DNA of 6,183 bases from an uncultured Clostridia bacterium (GCA_946061315.1 CAMGRB010000092.1:1-6183); one strand, 5' to 3'; numbered from the stretch's first letter, positions 1 to 6,166 are shown. Translations and numbers: made by a program. Notes: generated from the letters alone by a model not told the origin.

Positions 1-957
1 CTCGGTTGTTATAAGAGGGAAGCGGGTAAGGGTGATTGCATCGAGGTTTTCTTTGTTCATATTTACGGCGGTTATTTGGTGGTTGTCGTAGGTTGTATAG
101 TAGTAAATGCCCTTGTCGGCGTTGCAGCAGGACGTATAGATTGTTATTTCGTACTTGTCCTCTGTGAGATGGCAACAGCCTCTTTGCTGGTCAACCGAGC
201 CGAGAATGTGGAAAAATTGGCTAACACTCTCCCCCTCGCCCTCTCCCGAAAAAGAGTTCATTTTTGTAAACGCAACACGAACAAAGCGTGACTGCGAGGA
301 AAGATCGCCCGGCAGTCCCATAGCGCCCATGCCCCTGCTGTAAGTTTTAAGCGGAAGCTTTTCCGAAAATAGATTTTTCGGATTATCGGTTGACAAGCCG
401 ATATAATTATTAAGGTTAAACATCTGCATATCAAACGGCGGATTGTTGGTAAGAACGCCGACGGGGTTATCATATACCTTTATTCCGCTTGATACCGCCT
501 CAAGAGTTATCGCCTCGTTTTTATCGGCAATTATCCAATGGAGGCTTGCAACGGGGAGCTTTTCGGAAAATGGCGTCGCGGTAATATTGATTTTATCTAT
601 CAGTCCCCGAGCCTCCTCTACCGAAGCGCATTTACCGAGGATCCACGGTATAAGCTCAAACTGCGCTATATTGTCCTTGTCGCTTTTAAGTTCATCCGAA
701 TAGACGGCGTTGCCGACGAAATTAAGCCCTGCCATGCAAAGACCTTTTTCGTTCATTCCGTCATAATAAAGCGGATAATCGGCTACAACGTGCGCCATTC
801 CTATCATGGCGTAATGCGTTTTCATAACGCCCGCGTTTTTAAGATTGAAAACGTAGTTTCTCGGTGTGACGGTTACCTCGTCGCCGTACGAAAACTCGTA
901 ATCAAGCGTTCTGCCAAAATAGAAATCCTTCGTTTTATAGGTTGCGGCTGTGCACAT
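1..957 (-). CDS. bsh: Choloylglycine hydrolase / bile salt hydrolase, 3' end cut by window edge
   Basis: An uninterrupted frame of 319 codons begins Met-Cys and runs off the left edge. It encodes an N-terminal-nucleophile hydrolase of the linear amide C-N hydrolase (choloylglycine hydrolase) family, which cleaves the amide bond of glycine- or taurine-conjugated bile acids in the cytoplasm. Comparing with the Clostridium perfringens enzyme from memory, all six active-site residues are visible: Cys2, Arg16, Asp19, Asn79 (in AGLNF), Asn171 (in LTNNP) and Arg224 (in SRFVRVAF). Asn79 favours bile salt hydrolase over penicillin V acylase, which usually has Tyr there. There is no signal peptide, as expected when Cys2 must become the N-terminus. 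Family members are about 315-330 residues, so only a few C-terminal residues should be missing. It lies 35 nt downstream of tcdA with no terminator seen between, so cotranscription is likely. Family call is firm; substrate preference is inferred. Confidence 0.93.
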   Translation of the reverse strand, partial: MCTAATYKTKDFYFGRTLDYEFSYGDEVTVTPRNYVFNLKNAGVMKTHYAMIGMAHVVADYPLYYDGMNEKGLCMAGLNFVGNAVYSDELKSDKDNIAQFELIPWILGKCASVEEARGLIDKINITATPFSEKLPVASLHWIIADKNEAITLEAVSSGIKVYDNPVGVLTNNPPFDMQMFNLNNYIGLSTDNPKNLFSEKLPLKTYSRGMGAMGLPGDLSSQSRFVRVAFTKMNSFSGEGEGESVSQFFHILGSVDQQRGCCHLTEDKYEITIYTSCCNADKGIYYYTTYDNHQITAVNMNKENLDAITLTRFPLITTE

Positions 958-963
958 ATTTTT

Positions 964-969
964 CTCCTT
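964..969 (-). promoter_or_regulatory. Ribosome binding site of bsh
   Basis: AAGGAG on the minus strand lies 6 nt upstream of the ATG at 957-955. It fixes the start so that Cys follows the initiator Met directly, which the autocatalytic maturation of this enzyme family requires. Confidence 0.85.
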
Positions 970-992
970 GTTTTTCACGGTAACGTTAGTTT

Positions 993-1763
993 TTATCTCT
1001 CGCCTCTGTCAAACGAGGTAAGGTCCTTTATGACCTCGCCTGCGATTATAAGCCCGACAACAGACGGAACGAACGACACAGAGCCGGGGATATCACGGCG
1101 CTCTGTACTTTTTCTTGTCGTATCCGGAGGGCATATACAGTGTGAGCGACAGCTTATCGACATATCCTCGATAGGTCTTATCGGCTTCTCTTTTGAATAG
1201 ACTACTTTTAGTTTGTCTATTCCGTTTTTCTTACATACGTTTCTCATAACCCTTGCAAGAGGACAAATCGACGTTTCAAAAATATCCGCTACGCGAAACG
1301 CGGTGGGGTCAACCTTGTTGCCTGCGCCCATCGAGCTTATAACGGGCACGTTTGCCTCCTTGGCGCAAAGAATTATTTCTTTTTTGCCCGTCACCGTATC
1401 TATTGCGTCGATTACGTAGTCGTACTCGGAAAAGTTAAACTGATCCTTCGTGTCGGGCATAAAAAACGTCTTGTAGGTGCGCACCTCGCACTCGGGGTTT
1501 ATCTCATTTACCCTTTCCTTTGCGACGTCCACCTTGTATTTGCCGACGGTTTTGGTGGTGGCTAAAATCTGACGGTTGATATTTGTAAGGCACACGCGGT
1601 CGTCGTCGATAAGGTCAAGTGCCCCAACACCCGAGCGCGCAAGCGCCTCAACCGCATATCCGCCAACACCCCCGACGCCGAACACCGCCACTCTGGAATT
1701 TTTCAGCTTTTCCATAGCCTCTTTGCCGAGGACAAGCTCCGTTCTTGAAAATTTATTAAGCAT
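993..1763 (-). CDS. tcdA: tRNA threonylcarbamoyladenosine dehydratase (TcdA/YgdL, ThiF-MoeB-HesA fold)
   Basis: This 256-residue protein belongs to the E1-like ThiF/MoeB superfamily, TcdA branch. The enzyme uses ATP to dehydrate t6A at position 37 of ANN-decoding tRNAs to the cyclic form ct6A. Visible motifs are the nucleotide-binding loop GVGGVG (29-34), the acidic end of the second beta strand (LIDDD, 51-55), the TNINRQ ATP-site motif (60-65), the VIDAIDT strand (117-123), and MGAGNKVDP (145-153). The C-terminal part carries a Cys-rich segment, Cys205/Cys209/Cys211 in SCRSHCICPP, and the IPGS...FVPSVVGLIIAGEVIKDL region typical of Firmicute TcdA. Length is close to E. coli TcdA (about 268). 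The ATG at 1763 has GGAG 5 nt upstream (1769-1772). It is the first gene of a likely tcdA-bsh operon. A generic ThiF-like adenylyltransferase is the alternative, but no sulfur-carrier gene is nearby. Confidence 0.9.
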   Translation of the reverse strand: MLNKFSRTELVLGKEAMEKLKNSRVAVFGVGGVGGYAVEALARSGVGALDLIDDDRVCLTNINRQILATTKTVGKYKVDVAKERVNEINPECEVRTYKTFFMPDTKDQFNFSEYDYVIDAIDTVTGKKEIILCAKEANVPVISSMGAGNKVDPTAFRVADIFETSICPLARVMRNVCKKNGIDKLKVVYSKEKPIRPIEDMSISCRSHCICPPDTTRKSTERRDIPGSVSFVPSVVGLIIAGEVIKDLTSFDRGER

Positions 1764-1819
1764 ATTATCTCCGATAAGTTAATTTTTATAAGTCTTTTAA
1801 GCGGTCTTGCCGCAATTAT

Positions 1820-1848
1820 ATTTTATCACCGATATGTGCCATAATCAA
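1820..1848 (-). promoter_or_regulatory. Sigma-A type promoter of tcdA-bsh
   Basis: On the minus strand, TTGATT (1843-1848) is followed by a 17-nt spacer and TAAAAT (1820-1825), with a TGA extension directly before the -10 (1826-1828). Transcription would start near 1813, leaving a leader of about 50 nt that begins with a small GCGG/CCGC hairpin (1801-1813). The call is by eye only. Confidence 0.7.
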
Positions 1849-1898
1849 GTAATTTTTAACGGCAATAAACAAAAAGGGGATATAAGGTATACTTTCTT

Positions 1899-1926
1899 AT
1901 CAGTATCAGTATCAGTAACAGTATCA
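1899..1926. repeat. Hexanucleotide microsatellite (ATCAGT)n
   Basis: Three perfect ATCAGT units (1899-1916) are followed by one with a single change, AACAGT (1917-1922), and a partial unit ATCA. It is intergenic, about 50 bp upstream of the tcdA -35 and about 50 bp beyond the EF-G terminator, so it is outside any gene and outside the core promoter. Confidence 0.85.
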
Positions 1927-1974
1927 TCTTTCTTTTGTTTTTTTTGAAAACCATATGCTTTTTTGCTTTCGTAC

Positions 1975-2008
1975 AAAAAACGGGGTTGAACCTCACGGTT
2001 TCAACCCC
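1975..2008 (-). terminator. Intrinsic terminator of the EF-G-like gene
   Basis: A perfect 9-bp stem (1982-1990 with 2000-2008, GGGGTTGAA/TTCAACCCC) encloses a 9-nt loop. Read on the minus strand it is followed after CG by six T residues (1975-1980). It begins 6 nt past the stop codon of the EF-G-like gene and separates it from tcdA. Confidence 0.88.
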
Positions 2009-2014
2009 TTATTT

Positions 2015-4063
2015 TTATTTGTTTTCTTTGGGCGGAACTTTTGCGGCTATCTGCGGCGGTACTTCGTCGTAGCGGATGAAGTGGAAGGTGAAATTGCCTC
2101 TGCCCTGCGTAAGAGCACGGAGGGCAATTACGTAGTCGGTCATTTCCGCTTTGGGCACCTCCGCCTCGACGACGGTATAACCGTCACGCTTGGTGTCGGG
2201 CTCCATACCGAGCACTCTGCCGCGGCGTTTGTTAAGGTCGCCCATAACGTCGCCGACCATAGATTCGGGCACAGTGACAAGAAGTCTGCCGACGGGCTCG
2301 AGCAAAACGGGATTTGCCTTTACAAGCTCCCTATAAGCAAGCTTTGCCGCAAGCTTGAATGATATTTCGTTTGAGTCAACGGGGTGATACGAGCCGCCCG
2401 TAAGGTCTGCCGCAAGCCCGACCATCGGATAGCCGAGCAAAACGCCCTCTTTCATAGCCTCCTCAAGTCCCTTTTCAACTGCGGGATAATAGCCCTTTGG
2501 CACCTCGCCGCCGACAACGCTCTGGGTAAAGGTAAGCCCGTCACCCTCCCCGTGTGAGAAGGTGATTTTTACGTGGCCGTACTGTCCCGAGCCGCCCGAT
2601 TGCTTTTTGTGCTTGCCCTCGGTTTCTATTCTCTTGGTTATCGTTTCTCTGTACGCTATTTTCGGAGTTTCGAGCTTTGCCTCGACCCCGTATCTGTTTT
2701 TGAGCTTACACATAACCGTGTCAAGATGAACGTCACCTATACCCTTTATGAGCAGCTCGCCCGTTTCGGCAAAGTTTTCAAACTTGACGGTTTTGTCCTC
2801 GTCGAGAATTTTCGCTATCGAGGCAGCTACCTTATCCTCGTCTTTACCGAGAGTCTTTATAGCCATCGTCATATTTGCCTCGGGGAACACTATTTTTGCG
2901 TACTCTGTGTCTGATTTTTCGCAAAGAGTGTCGTTTGTATCGGTATTTGCAAGCTTGGGGATAACGCCTATATCGCCGCAGGCAAGAGCGTCAACCTCTG
3001 TCTGCTTTTTGCCGCATATGGTGTATATTTTCGAGAATTTCTCCTCCGTGCCACCCTTCGTGACGTTTTTAAGCGTCATATCCTTTTTAAGCTCTCCGTT
3101 CATAACCTTGAAGAACGAAAATCTTCCGACAAACGGGTCGGCTATCGTCTTAAAGACGAAAAGCTTACACTCTCCCTCGCGTTCTATCGACACGGGGTCG
3201 CCGTTTATATCCTTTTCCTCTTTCTTTGCCGTGTGCCTCGGGAACGACTCGGCAATAGCGTCGAGCATTGCGTAAATGCCCCACATATTTACGGCGGAGC
3301 CGCACCATACCGGCACTATCGAGCCTGTTATTATTCCGTTATGTAGAGCAAGCGCACATTCCTCGGCGGTAAATTTCTCGCCGGCGAAGAATTTTTCCAT
3401 CATCTCGTCACTTGTCTGCGCTATTGCTTCCATATATATTTCTTCATACTTTGCGGCGATATCTCTCATCTCGTCCGTCATCGGAATTTCGCATCTTTCG
3501 CCGCCCTTTGTGTATTTGAAGCCTTTCATTGTGGGAAGGTCTATCATCGACACCTCCCCGCCCGTTTTTACGGGAATAAAGACGGGGCAAAGGGCGTTTC
3601 CGAATTTGTCGTGAAGCTCCGAGAAGACGCGGTCAAAATCTGCGTCGGGGTCGTCGCATTTGTTTATAAAGAAAATTCTCGGTATCTTTGCTTCCTTTGC
3701 GTTGTACCACGCAAGCTCCGTTCCTACCTCCATGCCCGATTTTGCGTCAACCGTGATTATCGTTGCGTCAGCCACACGAAGTGCGCTTGCAACCTCTCCC
3801 GCAAAGCCGAGAAAGCCGGGGGTGTCTATAAGATTTATTTTGATATCCTTCCAGACAAGATTTTCAACGGAAAGTCCTATCGAAATTTTTCTTTTTATTT
3901 CCTCACTGTCATAGTCGGATACGGTATTTCCCTCCGACACCTTGCCCATACGCTCGATAGCGCGGCTACCAAAAAGCATCGCCTCAACGGTAGAGGTCTT
4001 GCCGCTTCCGCTATGGCCCGTCATACAAATATTACGAATGTTGTTGGTAATAAATTTTGCCAT
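2015..4063 (-). CDS. Elongation factor G paralogue (EF-G-2-like translation GTPase)
   Basis: This 682-residue protein has the full EF-G domain order: G domain with G' insert (about 1-275), domain II (about 285-385), III (about 395-470), IV (about 475-590) and V (about 592-670). Visible motifs are the P-loop GHSGSGKT (16-23), NKCD (134-137), GSA (255-257), QSGGSGQYGHV (488-498) in domain IV, and PESMVGDVMGDLNKRRGRV (599-617) in domain V. Two motifs differ from canonical EF-G. Switch I reads RKISI (58-62) instead of RGITI, and the G3 motif is DTPGF (80-84) instead of DTPGH, so the catalytic histidine is Phe84. The domain IV tip keeps GSYHPVDS with His560, matching E. coli His583. No rpsL, rpsG or tuf is adjacent, so this is not the usual fusA locus. 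It resembles the EF-G-2 lineage known from Thermus; its exact cellular role is not settled. The ATG at 4063 has AGAGGA upstream (4072-4077). Confidence 0.92.
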   Translation of the reverse strand: MAKFITNNIRNICMTGHSGSGKTSTVEAMLFGSRAIERMGKVSEGNTVSDYDSEEIKRKISIGLSVENLVWKDIKINLIDTPGFLGFAGEVASALRVADATIITVDAKSGMEVGTELAWYNAKEAKIPRIFFINKCDDPDADFDRVFSELHDKFGNALCPVFIPVKTGGEVSMIDLPTMKGFKYTKGGERCEIPMTDEMRDIAAKYEEIYMEAIAQTSDEMMEKFFAGEKFTAEECALALHNGIITGSIVPVWCGSAVNMWGIYAMLDAIAESFPRHTAKKEEKDINGDPVSIEREGECKLFVFKTIADPFVGRFSFFKVMNGELKKDMTLKNVTKGGTEEKFSKIYTICGKKQTEVDALACGDIGVIPKLANTDTNDTLCEKSDTEYAKIVFPEANMTMAIKTLGKDEDKVAASIAKILDEDKTVKFENFAETGELLIKGIGDVHLDTVMCKLKNRYGVEAKLETPKIAYRETITKRIETEGKHKKQSGGSGQYGHVKITFSHGEGDGLTFTQSVVGGEVPKGYYPAVEKGLEEAMKEGVLLGYPMVGLAADLTGGSYHPVDSNEISFKLAAKLAYRELVKANPVLLEPVGRLLVTVPESMVGDVMGDLNKRRGRVLGMEPDTKRDGYTVVEAEVPKAEMTDYVIALRALTQGRGNFTFHFIRYDEVPPQIAAKVPPKENK

Positions 4064-4093
4064 TGTGCTTTTCCTCTTTTCGTTTCGTTACAC

Positions 4094-4107
4094 GGAACGT
4101 AAGTTCC
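4094..4107 (-). other. Leader inverted repeat of the EF-G-like gene
   Basis: A perfect 5-bp inverted repeat with a 4-nt loop (GGAAC-TTAC-GTTCC on the minus strand) starts about 6 nt after the predicted transcription start and ends 30 nt before the ATG. It could be a small 5' hairpin or an operator half-site pair. It is short enough to be chance. Confidence 0.4.
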
Positions 4108-4119
4108 ATATACAATATA

Positions 4120-4148
4120 AGTATATCATTTATTCTATGTCATATCAA
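4120..4148 (-). promoter_or_regulatory. Sigma-A type promoter of the EF-G-like gene
   Basis: On the minus strand, TTGATA (4143-4148, 5 of 6 consensus bases), a 17-nt spacer and TATACT (4120-4125, 5 of 6) are preceded by a TGA extended -10. The start would be near 4113, giving a leader of about 50 nt. This is the best promoter in the window. Confidence 0.8.
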
Positions 4149-4358
4149 GTCTTTTTGTGCGATTTGTCAAAAAATATTAAAATTTTTTTATACTTTTGTG
4201 CATATCGTCCGTATTTATCGGAAAGTATTTTATGAGTTTTACGGTAAATATATTGTCTGGGCATAACGTTTTTTGCCCGAAAAGCGCGAAAAGTATGGGA
4301 TAAAGGGGTAAAATACGCCAAAAATAAACTTAAAATTCACATACTGTACATATTTTTA

Positions 4359-4367
4359 TGTTAAAAT
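4359..4367 (+). promoter_or_regulatory. Extended -10 promoter of the citrate synthase gene
   Basis: TGTTAAAAT is a TGN extension plus a TAAAAT -10 (4362-4367). No good -35 is present at 16-18 nt; the nearest candidate is TTCACA (4336-4341) at 20 nt. An extended -10 can work with a weak -35. The start would be near 4374, leaving a leader of under 30 nt that contains the ribosome binding site. Confidence 0.5.
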
Positions 4368-4401
4368 ATTAAGTAATAAATTCCAAAAGGGAGGTAAAAA
4401 T

Positions 4402-5775
4402 ATGCCAAAAGCCAACAAAGAATTAACGAAAATAACCCCCCAACTTCTCTCCTACGTTGATATGTGCACGAAAAACACCACGATAGCTCCCGAGCTTTAC
4501 AAGCAATACGACGTTAAAAGAGGGCTGCGCGACCTTGACGGCAAGGGCGTTGTTGCAGGTCTTACCGAAATATCGGAGATACAGTCTTTTGAACAAAAGG
4601 ACGGCAAAGAGGTCCCCTGCGAGGGACAGCTTTTTTACAGAGGAATAAATATTTACGATCTTGTAAAAGGTTTTATTGACGACGGCAGATTCGGTTTTGA
4701 GGAAACTGTTTATCTTTTGCTTTTCGGCTCTTTGCCGAATACGGAAGAGTTAAATGAGTTTACGGGGCTGCTTGCAGGCTACAGAAGTCTGCCGCGCAAT
4801 TTTGTAAGGGACGTAATAATGAAAGCGTCGGGCAAGGATATGATGAACACTCTTGCAAGGAGCGTTTTAACTCTTTATGCCTACGACGACAAGCCGGACG
4901 ATACCTCGATACCGAACGTACTGCGCCAGGAACTTCAACTTATAGCGGAGCTTCCTCTGCTTGCCGTTTACGGATATCAGGCTTATAATTATTATGAAAA
5001 GAAGAAAAGCCTTATAATACACCAGCCGAAAAAGTCGCTCTCTACGGCGGAAAATATACTCTATATGCTCCGCAAGGACTCAAAATACACGCCGCTTGAA
5101 GCGAGGATACTCGACCTTGCACTTGTGCTCCACGCAGAGCACGGAGGAGGCAACAACTCGACGTTTACGACGCACGTTGTGTCCTCATCGGGCACGGACA
5201 CCTACTCGGTAATAGCCTCCTCGCTCGGTTCTCTTAAAGGTCCGCGCCACGGCGGAGCAAACGTCAAGGTCGTTGAGATGATACACAATATAAAATCGAA
5301 TATTTCGGACTGCACCGACGAGGACGAGATAAGAGATTATCTTCTCAAAATACTTCGCGGTGAGGTATTCGACGGCAAGGGTCTTATTTACGGAATGGGA
5401 CATGCCGTTTATTCCCTCTCCGACCCGAGAGCCAACGTGTTCAAGGGATTTGTCAAAAAGCTCTCCGAGGAAAAGGGGCTTGAAAAGGACTACCGTCTTT
5501 GCGAAACTATCGAGAGGCTTGCCCCCGAGGTAATAGCAAAGGAGCGCCACATTTACAAGGGCGTTTCGGCAAACATAGACTTTTACAGCGGCTTCGTTTA
5601 CAATATGCTCGGGTTGCCGAAGGAGCTTTTCACCCCGATATTTGCAATATCGAGAATAGCGGGCTGGTCGGCGCACAGGCTTGAGGAGCTTTTGCTCTGC
5701 GGCAAGATAATACGCCCCGCCTACAAAAACGTATCACCGCGCGTTCCCTACGTTCCGATAAGCGAAAGAAAATAA
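4402..5775 (+). CDS. gltA: Citrate synthase (citrate/2-methylcitrate synthase family)
   Basis: This 457-residue cytoplasmic enzyme condenses oxaloacetate with acetyl-CoA to give citrate. The catalytic triad is intact: His283 in GPRHGGAN, His334 in GMGHAVY and Asp393 in NIDFYSGF. Substrate-binding motifs LHAEHGGGNNSTFT (243-256), SDPRA (340-344) and RIAGWSAHRLEE (418-429) are present. The segment GLRDLDGKGVVAGLTEIS (41-58) lines up with the N-terminus of shorter Gram-positive enzymes, so residues 1-40 are an extra leader. That and added length before the first His motif make it longer than B. subtilis CitZ (about 370). This size is usual for a clostridial branch. The ATG at 4402 has AAGGGAGGT 6 nt upstream. 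The gene stands alone, with no aconitase or isocitrate dehydrogenase in the window. A role in 2-oxoglutarate and glutamate synthesis is likely but inferred; 2-methylcitrate synthase is less likely without prp genes. Confidence 0.94.
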   Translation: MPKANKELTKITPQLLSYVDMCTKNTTIAPELYKQYDVKRGLRDLDGKGVVAGLTEISEIQSFEQKDGKEVPCEGQLFYRGINIYDLVKGFIDDGRFGFEETVYLLLFGSLPNTEELNEFTGLLAGYRSLPRNFVRDVIMKASGKDMMNTLARSVLTLYAYDDKPDDTSIPNVLRQELQLIAELPLLAVYGYQAYNYYEKKKSLIIHQPKKSLSTAENILYMLRKDSKYTPLEARILDLALVLHAEHGGGNNSTFTTHVVSSSGTDTYSVIASSLGSLKGPRHGGANVKVVEMIHNIKSNISDCTDEDEIRDYLLKILRGEVFDGKGLIYGMGHAVYSLSDPRANVFKGFVKKLSEEKGLEKDYRLCETIERLAPEVIAKERHIYKGVSANIDFYSGFVYNMLGLPKELFTPIFAISRIAGWSAHRLEELLLCGKIIRPAYKNVSPRVPYVPISERK

Positions 5776-5804
5776 AGCGCACTTTTACAATAAAAAGTGA
5801 CGCT
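5776..5804 (+). other. 3' stem-loop directly after the citrate synthase stop codon
   Basis: AGCG (5776-5779) plus CACTTTT (5780-5786) pair with AAAAGTG (5793-5799) and CGCT (5801-5804). The result is an 11-bp stem with one bulged A (5800) and a 6-nt loop. It has no T-tract, so it is probably not itself a terminator. It may protect the mRNA 3' end ahead of the true terminator 16 nt on. Confidence 0.55.
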
Positions 5805-5819
5805 CTGCGTTATTTATAA

Positions 5820-5853
5820 AAAAACGGCTATCCCGCAAGAGATAGCCGTTTTT
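5820..5853. terminator. Bidirectional intrinsic terminator between citrate synthase and ydbC-like gene
   Basis: A perfect 13-bp stem (5820-5832 with 5841-5853, core ACGGCTATC/GATAGCCGT) encloses an 8-nt loop. It is flanked by A residues on the left (from 5818) and T residues on the right, so it ends with a T-tract on either strand. It serves the plus-strand citrate synthase and the convergent minus-strand gene, whose stop is at 5869. Confidence 0.92.
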
Positions 5854-5868
5854 ATTTCTATATGAAGA

Positions 5869-6093
5869 TTATTCGATTTCCATAGTTTCAAGGAGCTTCT
5901 TTAAGTTTTTAAGTTCCTCGGCGGTAAGAGTTATGCCTTTGCCGAGCTTCTCGTGATCTTCCTGCCATACACGGATATCGTAAACAGGCTCACGCTCGTT
6001 CCAGCTTACAAGGTTTACTTCCTTTACCCAGCCGTTGTTGCTGTCAGAAACGGTTCCGAAATTCTTCACGATTTCATACTTGAACTCTGCCAT
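5869..6093 (-). CDS. ydbC: YdbC/PC4-like ssDNA-binding protein
   Basis: This 74-residue protein matches the bacterial YdbC family, a PC4-like fold known from Lactococcus to dimerise and bind single-stranded nucleic acid. Family hallmarks are GWVKEVNLVSWN (21-32), YDIRVW (38-43) and DHEKLGKGITLT (46-57), followed by a C-terminal amphipathic helix (about 57-72) that would form the dimer interface. There is no signal peptide or membrane segment, so it is cytoplasmic. The start is the ATG at 6093, not a TTG at 6132 in the same frame, because AAGGAGG sits 8 nt before the ATG and the extra 13 residues (beginning LSRAVKYK) match nothing in the family. It converges on citrate synthase and shares its terminator. 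The biological role of YdbC proteins, whether in transcription, replication or repair, is not established. Confidence 0.88.
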   Translation of the reverse strand: MAEFKYEIVKNFGTVSDSNNGWVKEVNLVSWNEREPVYDIRVWQEDHEKLGKGITLTAEELKNLKKLLETMEIE

Positions 6094-6101
6094 GAATGTC
6101 C

Positions 6102-6108
6102 CCTCCTT
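6102..6108 (-). promoter_or_regulatory. Ribosome binding site that sets the ydbC start
   Basis: AAGGAGG on the minus strand lies 8 nt upstream of the ATG at 6093-6091. The longer in-frame TTG start at 6132 has no comparable site and would place this sequence inside the coding region. Confidence 0.85.
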
Positions 6109-6157
6109 ATATTTTACCGCTCGAGATAACAAAAGCTATCCGCTTGTAACTACCTTG

Positions 6158-6166
6158 ATTTTAACA
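6158..6166 (-). promoter_or_regulatory. Extended -10 of the ydbC promoter (the -35 lies at or beyond the window edge)
   Basis: TGTTAAAAT on the minus strand is a TGN extension plus a TAAAAT -10 (6158-6163). It is identical to the element before citrate synthase. A -35 at 17 nt would straddle the right edge and cannot be read. The leader would be about 58 nt. Confidence 0.55.

Larger units (their letters stand above)
4064..4401. other. Divergent intergenic region between EF-G-like and citrate synthase genes
   Basis: This 338-bp AT-rich stretch holds the two outward promoters and a leader hairpin listed separately. Other elements seen are a perfect minus-strand TTGACA (4165-4170) whose 17-nt-spaced -10 (TGATAT, 4142-4147) is poor, an overlapping plus-strand TTGTCA (4164-4169) with TATACT 19 nt on (4189-4194), and a weak GGGCA/TGCCC stem-loop (4259-4278) with no T-tract. 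I see no convincing gene, tRNA or known riboswitch in it. Confidence 0.6.

Noticed and set aside
538..1200. A 220-codon plus-strand open frame
   Set aside because: It is antisense across the start of bsh and the end of tcdA, both of which have clear family motifs and ribosome binding sites. Its translation resembles no family I know.
1899..1926. The ATCAGT repeats as a CRISPR array or iteron origin
   Set aside because: The units are 6 bp and directly adjacent with no spacers, and no cas or replication gene is nearby.
2748..3275. A 175-codon plus-strand open frame, with several similar ones across 2015-4063
   Set aside because: All lie opposite the EF-G-like gene and are Ser/Phe-rich translations typical of shadows of a well-coded gene.
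4057..4266. A 69-codon plus-strand open frame reaching into the intergenic region
   Set aside because: It overlaps the start codon and promoter of the EF-G-like gene, has low-complexity AT-driven content rich in Phe, Ile and Tyr, and lacks a good ribosome binding site.
4259..4278. GGGCA/TGCCC stem-loop as a terminator or riboswitch
   Set aside because: The stem is only 5 bp, the loop is 10 nt, there is no T-tract, and nothing matches a known riboswitch core. It also lies upstream of the predicted citrate synthase start.
5185..5676. A 163-codon minus-strand open frame
   Set aside because: It is fully antisense to the catalytic half of citrate synthase, with no ribosome binding site or recognisable motif.
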